Positions 15,681 to 23,488 of a stretch of DNA of 40,202 nucleotides are shown here, piece after piece. A model generated the notes under the pieces. It ran no database searches, was not told where the DNA came from, and saw only the letters and a list, made by a program, of their open reading frames with translations. This DNA comes from Bacilli bacterium (GTDB taxonomy: Bacteria; Bacillota_I; Bacilli_A; RF39; UBA660), in the NCBI GenBank assembly GCA_017436345.1, contig JAFSDH010000006.1:1-40202 (forward strand). The letters are read 5' to 3'. A program made the position numbers and the translations under genes. Each line of letters opens with the position of its first letter. Positions within the stretch are counted from its first letter, which is position 1.

Positions 15681-16522
15681 TTTCGTCCTCCTACTTTACC
15701 TATGAACTCATCACTTATACCATTATCTACCCCTATATCTGTGTAATTAGGAAAGTTATGAAAATCAGTTCCACTAGTTGTCATTAAACCATGACGCCTC
15801 GCTAAATCAGTGTAAAAAGCTTGTTGTTCTGGAGTTGTTTTAGATGTATTTAAAGTTTCAATACCACGAAGACCTCTTTCTTTTAAACCTACAATAACAT
15901 CTTCAAGCTCACGATCAGGAAGTCTTAAAGTTGATGGATGTGCTAAAACTGGAATTCCGCCACTTTGAACAATTAAATCTAAAACTTCACTAGAATACAA
16001 AGAAACCTTTCTTTCATATGTTGGAGATTTTTTATTAGTAAATAAAGCACCTGATTCAATATAATCTTTCGCATGACCTTTCATAACCATCCAATCAATT
16101 ATTACTCTTTTACTAAGTAAGGGAACTTTCATACCTTCTAATATTTCTTCTTTAGTATAGTGTATACCATAATGACTACCTATATTAGATAAAATTTGCA
16201 TACATATCTCATCATTTCTAACAGCTACCTCTTGTAGCCTTCTTTGTACCATTTCCTTATCTTGTATTCCATATCCTAAAATATGCATCTTTGAAAAATC
16301 AAAAACATCAAATTCAATACCTTCAATTAATGAAACTCTTTGTTGTTCTTCATATAAAGCCTCATACAAAGCATTAATATCACTAATACTCATATTATCT
16401 ATTACATTATGATCAGTAAAACTCATAAAAGAAAATCCCATTTCATTAGCACGTCTTAAAAGAATAATCTTCTCTTCTTTACCATCTGATAATGTCGTAT
16501 GAACGTGTAAATCATATTTCAT
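15677..16522 (-). CDS. PHP-domain metal-dependent phosphoesterase
   Basis: 281 residues, a normal PHP length. All metal-ligand motifs are present: 'DLHVHTTLSDG' (4-14), 'SFTDHNVID' (~34-42), 'LAHPSTLRLP' (~194-203) and 'TSGTDFHNF' (~254-262). The family includes histidinol phosphatases, nucleotide phosphatases and cyclic-phosphate hydrolases. In this operon it probably removes phosphate from an intermediate or cleaves a nucleotide-linked one. It overlaps the HAD gene by 11 bases and the fusion gene by four. Its TGA stop within ATGA shows that UGA ends translation here. Confidence 0.85.
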   Translation of the reverse strand: MKYDLHVHTTLSDGKEEKIILLRRANEMGFSFMSFTDHNVIDNMSISDINALYEALYEEQQRVSLIEGIEFDVFDFSKMHILGYGIQDKEMVQRRLQEVAVRNDEICMQILSNIGSHYGIHYTKEEILEGMKVPLLSKRVIIDWMVMKGHAKDYIESGALFTNKKSPTYERKVSLYSSEVLDLIVQSGGIPVLAHPSTLRLPDRELEDVIVGLKERGLRGIETLNTSKTTPEQQAFYTDLARRHGLMTTSGTDFHNFPNYTDIGVDNGISDEFIGKVGGRK

Positions 16523-16901
16523 TTAATCTTCCCTCCTCACATATCTTATTTATTTCATCCATATTATATTTTAATAACTCATTAGGTCTAATAGTTCTAT
16601 CATCAACATATAAACCACCTTTACCAGGCCAAGGCTTACCATAAATAACTTCATCATATGGTATATCCCATCTCTTCAACCAATCTTCTAAAATAGGTTT
16701 TGTATGTTTTAAAATCATATCTAAATCATTTTCAAAACTACGCATATTTCTAGACGTAAATAAAACAATTCTAAAACCAGCATTCCTTAACTCTCTAATT
16801 TTAGAAACCATCTCCTTATAAGGAACTAAATCCTTATATTCTTGTCCTTCTTTTTTTAATGGACAAATAGTCCCATCTACATCAAAAATAATACTATTCA
16901 T
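16512..16901 (-). CDS. HAD-family phosphatase, capsule-biosynthesis type
   Basis: 129 residues from ATG 16899-16901, chosen because AAAGGGG is eight bases upstream and 'MNSIIFDVDGTICPL' is the expected HAD N-terminus; the longer frame to 17000 adds an unlikely hydrophobic stretch. Motif I DVDGT, motif II 'IVLFTSRNMRSF', and the motif III/IV region 'GKPWPGKGGLYVDDRTIRP'. This small HAD type occurs in polysaccharide loci next to nucleotidyltransferases. It is the first gene of the operon running to 9378. The NUDIX terminator lies just 22 bases upstream, so it is expressed either by read-through or from a promoter embedded in that gap. Confidence 0.8.
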   Translation of the reverse strand: MNSIIFDVDGTICPLKKEGQEYKDLVPYKEMVSKIRELRNAGFRIVLFTSRNMRSFENDLDMILKHTKPILEDWLKRWDIPYDEVIYGKPWPGKGGLYVDDRTIRPNELLKYNMDEINKICEEGRLNEI

Positions 16902-16923
16902 AATCATTTCCCCTTTATAAAAA

Positions 16924-16955
16924 AAAATAAAGGCAACAAAAAAATATTGTTGCCT
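16924..16955 (-). terminator. Terminator between the NUDIX gene and the glycan operon
   Basis: Perfect 9-bp stem AGGCAACAA / TTGTTGCCT (16931-16939, 16947-16955) with a 7-base loop followed by a long T-run on the minus strand. It lies four bases beyond the NUDIX stop and just upstream of the HAD start, so it could also attenuate entry into the operon. Confidence 0.8.
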
Positions 16956-16959
16956 AAAA

Positions 16960-17445
16960 CTATTCAACGCATGTTGAAAATTGAATCCCATTATCAGCAT
17001 TCAACAATTGATCAACTACATAATCTGGTTTAATTGGAGTATTAACTAAATCCTCTTTCTTAATCCATGTAAAAATAACATCTTTTCCTTCTTCTGCTCC
17101 ATCAAAAGTACCTTCAATATCATTATATTTAGAATCATTAAAAGTAACTTTGTGTGCAAAAATATATTGATGAACTCTATTACCATTCCATTCAAAGAAA
17201 TTTTCAGTAACAGAGATAACATCACCAACAGTAATATCAGTAATTGCAAGTTCTTCTTCTAATTCTCTTTTAATTGCTTCACTAGTTTTTTCTAAAACTT
17301 CAATTTTACCACCAGGTAATGCCCAATACTTATCATTCTTTCTTTTTTGGAATAAAATTTTTCCATCATGCATTACAACTGCACAACTTCTACAAACAAA
17401 TTCTACTCCTTCAATTTTAACTGCTATATCAGTAATTTTCCCCAT
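16960..17445 (-). CDS. NUDIX hydrolase
   Basis: 161 residues. The NUDIX box spans residues ~45-67, starting GGKIEV and with the REL-x-EE-x core intact ('KRELEEELAI'). It has the usual preceding strands 'RSCAVVMHDGKILFQKRKND'. The enzyme hydrolyses a nucleoside diphosphate linked to another group, with the substrate unspecified. Its position before a nucleotidyltransferase/PHP/HAD operon would suit removal of nucleotide-linked intermediates, though the terminator between them makes it a separate unit. The start has AGAGGTG upstream, with an extended -10 (TGCTAAAAT, minus strand) in the divergent gap to the sortase. Confidence 0.85.
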   Translation of the reverse strand: MGKITDIAVKIEGVEFVCRSCAVVMHDGKILFQKRKNDKYWALPGGKIEVLEKTSEAIKRELEEELAITDITVGDVISVTENFFEWNGNRVHQYIFAHKVTFNDSKYNDIEGTFDGAEEGKDVIFTWIKKEDLVNTPIKPDYVVDQLLNADNGIQFSTCVE

Positions 17446-17604
17446 AAATATACACCTCTATCAATATTTTAGCATAAATAAAAATAATCTTTATTATATA
17501 TTTTAGTTATATCAACATCAATAAGAATTATAAAAGACTATTCTATTATAATTATATTTTATCATATAAATAGTTTTAGATATACTAATAAAATATATAT
17601 TTGA

Positions 17605-17610
17605 TATAAT
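17605..17610 (+). promoter_or_regulatory. Possible -10 of the sortase gene
   Basis: TATAAT lies 17 bases before the start codon, just ahead of the AGGTGA ribosome binding site. No good -35 is visible and the leader would be very short, so this is tentative. The gap 17446-17626 is the divergent NUDIX/sortase control region. Confidence 0.3.
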
Positions 17611-17626
17611 AATTTTAGGTGATATT

Positions 17627-18508
17627 ATGAATGATGAAAATAAAAGAAAAGAGATAACGTATGAAACTAAACATACTACGTTTATTAAAAAAAGAAAAAT
17701 AAAATGGAAAAATATTATCATTCTAATAATTGGATTAATATCACTAACAACATTAATATATTCATCATTAAATTTATTTTTATGGCAAGATGAAAATAAA
17801 GAAATAAAAAAACAATTAGAAGTAATTGAAGAAGTAGTAGAAGTTGAAATAATAGAAGACAATACTAATACTGAAATAATTGAACAACCAAAAGAAATAG
17901 AAAAATCTAATCCTTATTGGGATTATATAAAAATGGATTTAATAAATGTCGATTTTACTGAATTAAAAAAAATAAATTCTGATACAGTCGGATGGATTCA
18001 AGTAAATGGAACTAATATCAACTATCCATTTGTCCAAACTAAAAACAATGATTATTATTTAACACGTTCTTTTGATAAAAGTTATAATAAAGCTGGATGG
18101 GTCTTTCTAGATTACCGAAATAATAAAGATTTATCTAATAAAAATAATATAATCTATGCCCATAGTCGATTAAATAACACCATGTTTGGAACACTAAAAA
18201 AGACCCTTGAAAGTAAATGGCAAAATAATACTAATAATCATATTGTTAAAATATCAACAGAAACAGAAAATTCTTTATGGCAAGTATTTAGTATATATCA
18301 TATCGAAGAAACAAGTGATTATATAAAAACTGATTTTAATAATAATGAAGAATTTTTAAATTTAACAACAAAACTAATTAATCGAAGTGTATATAACTTT
18401 AATACTGAAATAAATGAAAATGATAAAATCTTAACATTATCTACTTGTTATGGAAAAACTGAAAGAATGGTACTTCATGCAAAGTTAATAAAAAGAGAAA
18501 TTAAATAA
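17627..18508 (+). CDS. Class B sortase
   Basis: 293 residues: a cytoplasmic basic N-terminus, one membrane helix (~29-52), an acidic linker (~56-95), then the sortase fold. Catalytic His179 in 'YAHSR', Cys274 in 'LSTCYG' and Arg280 in 'TERMVLHAKL' are all present; 'DTVGWIQVNGTNINYPFVQ' and 'DYYLTRSF' are class B features. It anchors sorted proteins to peptidoglycan or lipid II, or polymerises pilins. No canonical LPxTG or NPQTN substrate is adjacent. The protein at 33797-35644 ends with a PPHTG-like sequence and could be a client. It is a single plus-strand gene with an AGGTGATATT leader. Confidence 0.9.
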   Translation: MNDENKRKEITYETKHTTFIKKRKIKWKNIIILIIGLISLTTLIYSSLNLFLWQDENKEIKKQLEVIEEVVEVEIIEDNTNTEIIEQPKEIEKSNPYWDYIKMDLINVDFTELKKINSDTVGWIQVNGTNINYPFVQTKNNDYYLTRSFDKSYNKAGWVFLDYRNNKDLSNKNNIIYAHSRLNNTMFGTLKKTLESKWQNNTNNHIVKISTETENSLWQVFSIYHIEETSDYIKTDFNNNEEFLNLTTKLINRSVYNFNTEINENDKILTLSTCYGKTERMVLHAKLIKREIK

Positions 18509-18510
18509 AT

Positions 18511-18538
18511 AAAAAGAACTTAAAAAAGTTCTTTTTTT
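18511..18538. terminator. Bidirectional terminator between convergent genes
   Basis: Perfect 11-bp stem (18511-18521 with 18526-18536) with an A4 loop, T-run on the plus strand and A-rich run on the left. It serves the sortase (+) and the gene at 18537-20786 (-), overlapping the latter's stop. Confidence 0.85.
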
Positions 18539-20786
18539 AACGTTGCATACTTACTCCAGAACTAACTCCATTCTTTTTAGAATTAGCATAATTATTTTCC
18601 ATATCTTGATACATCTTAGGATCATCTTCTTTTAACATATTAATAATATCTTTAGCACTACCTAGTTTATTAGCATTACTATTAATAATCGAATCAATCA
18701 TAAAGTCTTTATCATCAACACCATCAAACAACTTGCAATGATGTAATTTTTCACGAGCAATTTTTTCTTCTTCAGCTTCTTTTATATCAAAAATTATATC
18801 AGGATGTTTTTCTTCTTCACTTTTTTTCTTAACTTCTGCCCCTTTAAGCCATGGCATTAAATCAAGCATTAGTTCCTCAACTTGTTCTTCTCTTGATTTA
18901 TCTTCTACCTCTAAATGTTCTCTTTCTAAAACAGCATATTTTACCAAATTAAATTCAAATCTAATTAATATATCTTTTTCAGCATCATAAATACAATATT
19001 TTTTACCACTAACATATTTTTCTATATCAGCATCAAAATTAATTTTAACATTAGGTGAAACTTGAATAATCTCATCACCAATAAAAGGTACTTCAACAAA
19101 ATCCGAAGCATCAATATTTATTCTAGCCGAATAAAGAGGACCATCTACACTTTCATCATACTCTTCTCCCCCAACTTTGATTTTAAGTTCAACATCTCCT
19201 GGGGCTACAGTATATTCTTCACCATATTCAAATTTAGGAATCTCCATACTTACTTGCATCTTATCTCTATCATCAAAATCAAATCTACAATCAGAAGCTT
19301 TAACACTTATATCATCTTTTGCAAAAGATCTAGATATGATTAAATCTTTATACACTTTAAAAGCTTTACTAAATTCATCAGGATTATCACTTTTTACAAA
19401 TTTAAGAAGTTCAACTTCGTTTCCTAAATCCATTTCAAATATATGTTGTTCTATATGTTTTTCTTTCAAAGAATCATTCTTATATCTATCACAATAATAT
19501 AGTATCTCTTTAGCTTGTTCTAGAGTCATAGATAAAAATATCTTATCAGATAAATCTTGTCTCTTTTCATCAATAATCTCTATTTTCCCTTCATAAGATT
19601 TATTTTTAACTACCTTACAATCTTCATGTAATACATCATCATTTTTTAATGCGACATGACTATCTATAAAAGCACTAACTTCTCCAGACTTTTGAGCAAT
19701 TAATTTATCTAAGGCATCAACACTATAACCAAGATCTCTTAAAGCATTTCTATGACCGACTAAAGCCGAAAGTTCTTCAACTAAAATTTCTAATTTTTCA
19801 AAAGTATTAATTGATGAATTATTAGGTACTTCTTCTTTTTCTTCTTTTTTCTCTTCATTCATAACTATTGGTCCTAACAATTCATAACCACGATTATAGT
19901 CATTACAATTAGCTTGATAAAAAGAAGTATAATCATCATAAGTAAAACTTGGATCTAATACATGATAAACAAGTTCTATTATACGCATACAATTATTAAT
20001 GTGATTTCTATCTTCACAAAGTTTTACATCACTAATTAAATAATCTCTTTTTTCAGGATTCATAGCTATATCATTATAATAATTCATCACAAAACTTCTA
20101 AAACTATCAAGTGATAAATTTACTTCAATTTTTTTATCATCTCTACTAGCTAATTCATTATTTATATATAACCTCATCAAAGATGCAACAACAGAATTAT
20201 ATGACATATCCTTATCACAAGCATAAGCAATACCATCCTTTTCAATCGCAAATGGATTTGATTTAATTAATCCTTCTTGAATATAAGAATCATTCTTTAT
20301 AAAATTGGCTAATTTAGAGGCATCTTCTAAATTCGTTAATCTAACTACAACATCATCAAACCTAATATGTTTACCCGCTTTAGATATATGAAAGATACCT
20401 TCATCAGAAAGAAACTGCATTATCTTTTTAACACCTTCTTCTAAATGTTCACTATCTAAAGGAATATACATCTTTATATGTTCATTAACATCTTTATAAT
20501 CTACTTTTCTATTTCTAAATTGACACCAATAACCACGATTAAAAGCTAAAACATCTTCTTTATCATTAAAATAACTTTGCCAATTATCGAAAACACATGG
20601 CATAAAATCAGTATCAACTATTAAATCAAAATCATAAGGATTACCATCAAAAGATAAATCTTCTTCTTTAACATCGTATCTATTTAATAATGAATATATT
20701 TCATCAAAAGATAATCTTCTTTCTTGATTATTAACATTATCTTCTAAACATTTTAAAAACTCTTCCATACGATTAAATCTATTCAT
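18537..20786 (-). CDS. Large cytosolic protein of unknown function
   Basis: 749 residues from ATG 20784-20786 (AGGTG six bases upstream; a GTG three codons earlier overlaps the ribosome site and is less likely). No membrane segments or signal peptide. Residues ~1-310 look like one globular alpha/beta unit ('DSEHLEEGVKKIMQFLSDEG', 'RFDDVVVRLTNLEDASKLANF', 'YNSVVASLMRLYINNE'). A Lys/Glu linker lies near 313-325, then a helical region, and a beta-rich acidic section at ~490-630. The C-terminus is helical. I recognise no family or catalytic motif. It follows a 35-codon ORF with which it overlaps by eight bases, implying coupled translation. Protein-protein scaffold, toxin-like or regulatory roles cannot be told apart. 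Confidence 0.75.
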   Translation of the reverse strand: MNRFNRMEEFLKCLEDNVNNQERRLSFDEIYSLLNRYDVKEEDLSFDGNPYDFDLIVDTDFMPCVFDNWQSYFNDKEDVLAFNRGYWCQFRNRKVDYKDVNEHIKMYIPLDSEHLEEGVKKIMQFLSDEGIFHISKAGKHIRFDDVVVRLTNLEDASKLANFIKNDSYIQEGLIKSNPFAIEKDGIAYACDKDMSYNSVVASLMRLYINNELASRDDKKIEVNLSLDSFRSFVMNYYNDIAMNPEKRDYLISDVKLCEDRNHINNCMRIIELVYHVLDPSFTYDDYTSFYQANCNDYNRGYELLGPIVMNEEKKEEKEEVPNNSSINTFEKLEILVEELSALVGHRNALRDLGYSVDALDKLIAQKSGEVSAFIDSHVALKNDDVLHEDCKVVKNKSYEGKIEIIDEKRQDLSDKIFLSMTLEQAKEILYYCDRYKNDSLKEKHIEQHIFEMDLGNEVELLKFVKSDNPDEFSKAFKVYKDLIISRSFAKDDISVKASDCRFDFDDRDKMQVSMEIPKFEYGEEYTVAPGDVELKIKVGGEEYDESVDGPLYSARINIDASDFVEVPFIGDEIIQVSPNVKINFDADIEKYVSGKKYCIYDAEKDILIRFEFNLVKYAVLEREHLEVEDKSREEQVEELMLDLMPWLKGAEVKKKSEEEKHPDIIFDIKEAEEEKIAREKLHHCKLFDGVDDKDFMIDSIINSNANKLGSAKDIINMLKEDDPKMYQDMENNYANSKKNGVSSGVSMQR

Positions 20787-20886
20787 TATCTTCACCTAAT
20801 TCTTCTTCTAAAAATAAATCCATTATTTCTTCATCTTTAACTTCTTCTACTTCAATCTTTTTACCATTACACTCTAAAACAGTCAT
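20779..20886 (-). CDS. Acidic 35-residue small protein
   Basis: ATG at 20884-20886 has a strong AGGTGG seven bases upstream. The frame encodes 35 residues (begins MTVLECNGKKIEVEEVKDEE, ends LGEDNE), net acidic, and stops with TAG. Its last eight bases overlap the start of the 749-residue gene, so the two are almost certainly translated as a pair. The first 15 residues could form a small beta hairpin and the rest a helix. It may be a partner or inhibitor of the large protein, or mainly a coupling ORF. An extended -10 (TGTTATACT on the minus strand) lies upstream. Confidence 0.6.
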   Translation of the reverse strand: MTVLECNGKKIEVEEVKDEEIMDLFLEEELGEDNE

Positions 20887-20960
20887 AGAATCACCACCTA
20901 TTATATAAATAAGTATAACATATAAAATAACCAATATAAAAATATAAATAAATTTAAATA

Positions 20961-20985
20961 AAAAAAACTACTTATTATAAAGTAG
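20961..20985 (-). terminator. Terminator after the two-TM protein gene
   Basis: Stem CTACTT / AAGTAG (20968-20973, 20980-20985) followed by seven T on the minus strand, about 57 bases past the stop at 21043. Confidence 0.6.
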
Positions 20986-21010
20986 ATTTAAATATAAACT
21001 TAATAGAATT

Positions 21011-21041
21011 ATCTATATACTTATTAATGAACTATATAGAT
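21011..21041. repeat. Inverted repeat at the end of the two-TM protein gene
   Basis: ATCTATATA (21011-21019) and TATATAGAT (21033-21041) are perfect 9-bp arms separated by 13 bases. The left arm is part of a 15-base sequence (21005-21019) repeated at 22486-22500 on the other side of the gene. Confidence 0.45.
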
Positions 21042-21042
21042 A

Positions 21043-22395
21043 TTATGATAACATTTCGTTATATATTTCTTTTATCTCATCATTAGAATAACTCAATTCT
21101 TCAAAATATTGTTTAGCTAAAATATCATCCTTAAAATAATAATTAACCATAGCCAAGCAAAACTTTACAGGTTCATCATTTTCATTCAAATTATATCTTT
21201 TTTCAATAAATCCAATTATATCATTTACATATTCTGAATCCATTTTCTTCTTAGAAAGCCTCTTGTATAAATAATAGGCTTTTAAATATTGAAAATCATT
21301 AGCTAAAAGAAAAGCCTTACTAAATACAGCACCATAATTATATGCAGTTGCAAGATTACATTTATATATACTATCTAATGCACCTTTAATATCTCTTTCT
21401 TCATATAAAACTATTGCCATTTGTAAATAATAATTATTAATTAAAAGATTATATTGTTTTGCAGATAAATATTGCCTATTCTTATCTAAATGTTTTTTAT
21501 ATTCTAATAAATTTTCTTTTAAATTTCTTAATATTTCTTTATTTATATAATACTTATCTTCATATAAAATCTTCAATATTATACTATAATATGTATCAAT
21601 ATATCTATATTTTAAATTTTCTTTGATATAATTAATACTTTTTTTCTTTATATTGGTAACTTTTAAAATTCCAGATAAAGTATCCAAAATTTTAAAAGCT
21701 TTTTCTGGATTATTAGAAACCGATAATAAAATTGATTGTATATAATCCAAACCGATTTCAAACAAGCTAATTTCATTATCTACGTCAGAAATGTTATTAT
21801 CACTAGATATTTCTAAACAAAAATTTAATGAACCTGTTAAATCACGTTCAAATTGTTCTGAACAATTAACCTCTATAAATCGGGGAATTAATAATGTTGA
21901 TTTGACAATTTTTAATTCATAAACATCTTTATTATTCTTTTTTCCAGCTCTTTCAGTAACTTCAAACAAAATAGATAAATTAAGAACTTCCATAAGTTCA
22001 TCACGGCTATATTTTTTTAATAATCTCGCTATTTCATTTTTTTCATAAATTATTACTTCATACTCATTACTTATCTTATTCTTTAAAGTAGATAGTAGCA
22101 TATTTTTTCTAATATCATCCTTTTCTAACACACTAGATGATATATATATTCCTAATCCTGGAAGTTTCGAATTATTTTTTCTAACTTTCGCACTATCATA
22201 AATGAAGTATCCAACTACAAAAAACGATAACAATATTCTCAATATAAAATCTAGAGAAAAATTACCAAAATCAACATCATAGATAATTTTTGGAATTAAA
22301 AACCATATTGAAATTAATAATAATATTCCAACAACATAACTCGCTATTTTACCCTTTAAATTTTCAAAAAAAACAGAATTTAAAATCTCCCCCAT
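21043..22395 (-). CDS. Two-TM membrane protein with a helical-repeat cytosolic tail
   Basis: 450 residues, unrecognised. Two membrane helices (~17-35 and ~48-66) lead into a cytosolic domain beginning 'GLGIYISSSVLEKDDIRKNM', alpha/beta in character to about residue 200. Residues ~215-450 are helical, with TPR-like pairs near the end ('YLQMAIVLYEERDIKGALDS', 'FQYLKAYYLYKRLSKKK'). Membrane anchor plus ligand-like domain plus TPR suggests signalling or a scaffold, but nothing specific can be claimed. ATG has AAGGAG upstream and an extended -10 at 22424-22432. It is flanked by a shared 15-base repeat and has its own terminator. Confidence 0.7.
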   Translation of the reverse strand: MGEILNSVFFENLKGKIASYVVGILLLISIWFLIPKIIYDVDFGNFSLDFILRILLSFFVVGYFIYDSAKVRKNNSKLPGLGIYISSSVLEKDDIRKNMLLSTLKNKISNEYEVIIYEKNEIARLLKKYSRDELMEVLNLSILFEVTERAGKKNNKDVYELKIVKSTLLIPRFIEVNCSEQFERDLTGSLNFCLEISSDNNISDVDNEISLFEIGLDYIQSILLSVSNNPEKAFKILDTLSGILKVTNIKKKSINYIKENLKYRYIDTYYSIILKILYEDKYYINKEILRNLKENLLEYKKHLDKNRQYLSAKQYNLLINNYYLQMAIVLYEERDIKGALDSIYKCNLATAYNYGAVFSKAFLLANDFQYLKAYYLYKRLSKKKMDSEYVNDIIGFIEKRYNLNENDEPVKFCLAMVNYYFKDDILAKQYFEELSYSNDEIKEIYNEMLS

Positions 22396-22423
22396 ATAAA
22401 AATCTCCTTACCTATCTAAAAAT

Positions 22424-22432
22424 ATTATATCA
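22424..22432 (-). promoter_or_regulatory. Extended -10 promoter of the two-TM protein gene
   Basis: Minus-strand TGATATAAT (22424-22432) is an extended -10 element 28 bases before the start codon; no clear -35 is needed or seen. Confidence 0.5.
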
Positions 22433-22485
22433 CACAATCACTCAAATAGATTAATTTATAATTCTAACTATCAACATATCCAAAC

Positions 22486-22500
22486 AGAATTATCTATATA
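22486..22500. repeat. 15-base direct repeat, copy 2
   Basis: AGAATTATCTATATA matches 21005-21019 exactly. The two copies bracket the gene at 21043-22395. AT-rich composition makes chance possible. Confidence 0.5.
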
Positions 22501-22639
22501 ACTAAAATAATAATATATTATATAAGTATTTAAAATTAGATTTTTTATTTAAACTGAAACAAACTTTTAAAAATGTTATGAAAATACTACCTAAAAATAA
22601 AAAGGTAATAAATTACTACATTCTTATTTAAATTATAAG

Positions 22640-23401
22640 TTACCAAACACCTTCCCAACCAGCTTCAGAAACATTAATACTATCATAATAACTTGTAACA
22701 CTAGAATTAAGGCTAATTCCAACATTAGATACAACACTATACTTTTTAGCATTTGCAAGAGAAATATTAGAAGTAGCATGAGAATAATCTCCATATGCTT
22801 CCTGTAAAACAACAGTACTACTTGTATTTTTTTCAACATCAAAATACAAAGTTTGTTTCAAAGAATATATAGAGTCTGTTGGTAACTTAAATGTTGTACC
22901 TGCACCATAATTAAAAGTTTGTGGATAATTAGTCGTACTAGTAATACATCCACCTGAATTACGACAATACTCTTGAGTAAAATTCAAGCTTGATCGAACT
23001 TTTACACTACCTAAAAAACCAATACCAATAATATCATAACTTCCCGTTGCTGGCATATTTTTCCAGTTCAAAACAATTTTATAACGATAATAATTTCCAT
23101 TAGTTGAAATTGTTGTTGTCATCTTTTTATATGTCGTTTCAGTAATTCCACTATAATTAGATAAAACAATTGTAGAATTATTTTCTATCCTATTATATTC
23201 TTCTTCTGTAATCTCAAAAGAATTGTATTTAATATTAGATTTTAACAAATATAAATTATTATTAATAATACTAATCGTTTTATAATATTTAGTATTTTCA
23301 GATACAATTTCAAACTCATCACATTCATTTGCAAAAGTATAGTACGGTAACATTAAAAATGATAATACAAACGTCATCAAACAAAACTTTAACTTAATCA
23401 T
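22640..23401 (-). CDS. Secreted protein of unrecognised family (module copy 2)
   Basis: 253 residues. Signal peptide 'MIKLKFCLMTFVLSFLMLPY' to about residue 24. From ~residue 85 it parallels the protein at 7693-8541: 'ETTYKKMTTTIS', 'YRYKIVLNWKNMPATGSYDI' then IGIGF, a Cys pair ('YCRNSGGC'), 'FKLPT', 'AYGDYSHATSNIS', and terminal W-E-G-V-W. The N-terminal ~60 residues differ between copies. It follows a membrane-anchored XRE gene as in copy 1. The start has AAAGGAGG, a near-perfect site that can pair with a U-rich tract upstream (23406-23444). Probably an exported beta-rich effector or signal; no enzyme motif is visible. Confidence 0.8.
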   Translation of the reverse strand: MIKLKFCLMTFVLSFLMLPYYTFANECDEFEIVSENTKYYKTISIINNNLYLLKSNIKYNSFEITEEEYNRIENNSTIVLSNYSGITETTYKKMTTTISTNGNYYRYKIVLNWKNMPATGSYDIIGIGFLGSVKVRSSLNFTQEYCRNSGGCITSTTNYPQTFNYGAGTTFKLPTDSIYSLKQTLYFDVEKNTSSTVVLQEAYGDYSHATSNISLANAKKYSVVSNVGISLNSSVTSYYDSINVSEAGWEGVW

Positions 23402-23405
23402 AATT

Positions 23406-23444
23406 TCCTCCTTTCAAAACCAATATATAGTTTTAAAAAAAGAA
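23406..23444 (-). promoter_or_regulatory. Possible hairpin masking the ribosome binding site of module copy 2
   Basis: On the minus strand, TTCTTTTTTTAAAAC (23430-23444) can pair over 15 positions (five G-U) with GTTTTGAAAGGAGGA (23406-23420) around a 9-base loop, covering the Shine-Dalgarno. It is weaker than the copy-1 hairpin but in the same position. Confidence 0.4.
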
Positions 23445-23451
23445 TATAAAC

Positions 23452-23485
23452 CGAAAAATAAGAGAGATGTATCTCTTATTTTTCG
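23452..23485 (-). terminator. Strong hairpin between the XRE-TM regulator and the secreted-protein gene
   Basis: A perfect 14-bp stem (23452-23465 with 23472-23485; arm begins CGAAAAATAAGAG) with a 6-base loop lies three bases past the regulator stop. A T-run follows only about 10 bases later, so it may be a terminator, attenuator or processing site. Confidence 0.6.
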
Positions 23486-23488
23486 ATT

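Noticed and set aside
15677..16522. Mycoplasma genetic code (UGA as Trp)
   Set aside because: UGA serves as the natural stop in tightly overlapping ATGA/ATATGA junctions, and Trp is TGG wherever checked.
17518..17862. Minus-strand ORF opposite the sortase start
   Set aside because: Ser/Ile-rich shadow of the sortase N-terminal coding region; no ribosome site.
22590..22615. Terminator for the secreted-protein gene of module copy 2
   Set aside because: Only a 5-bp TACCT/AGGTA stem with a 10-base A/T loop and no following T-run.
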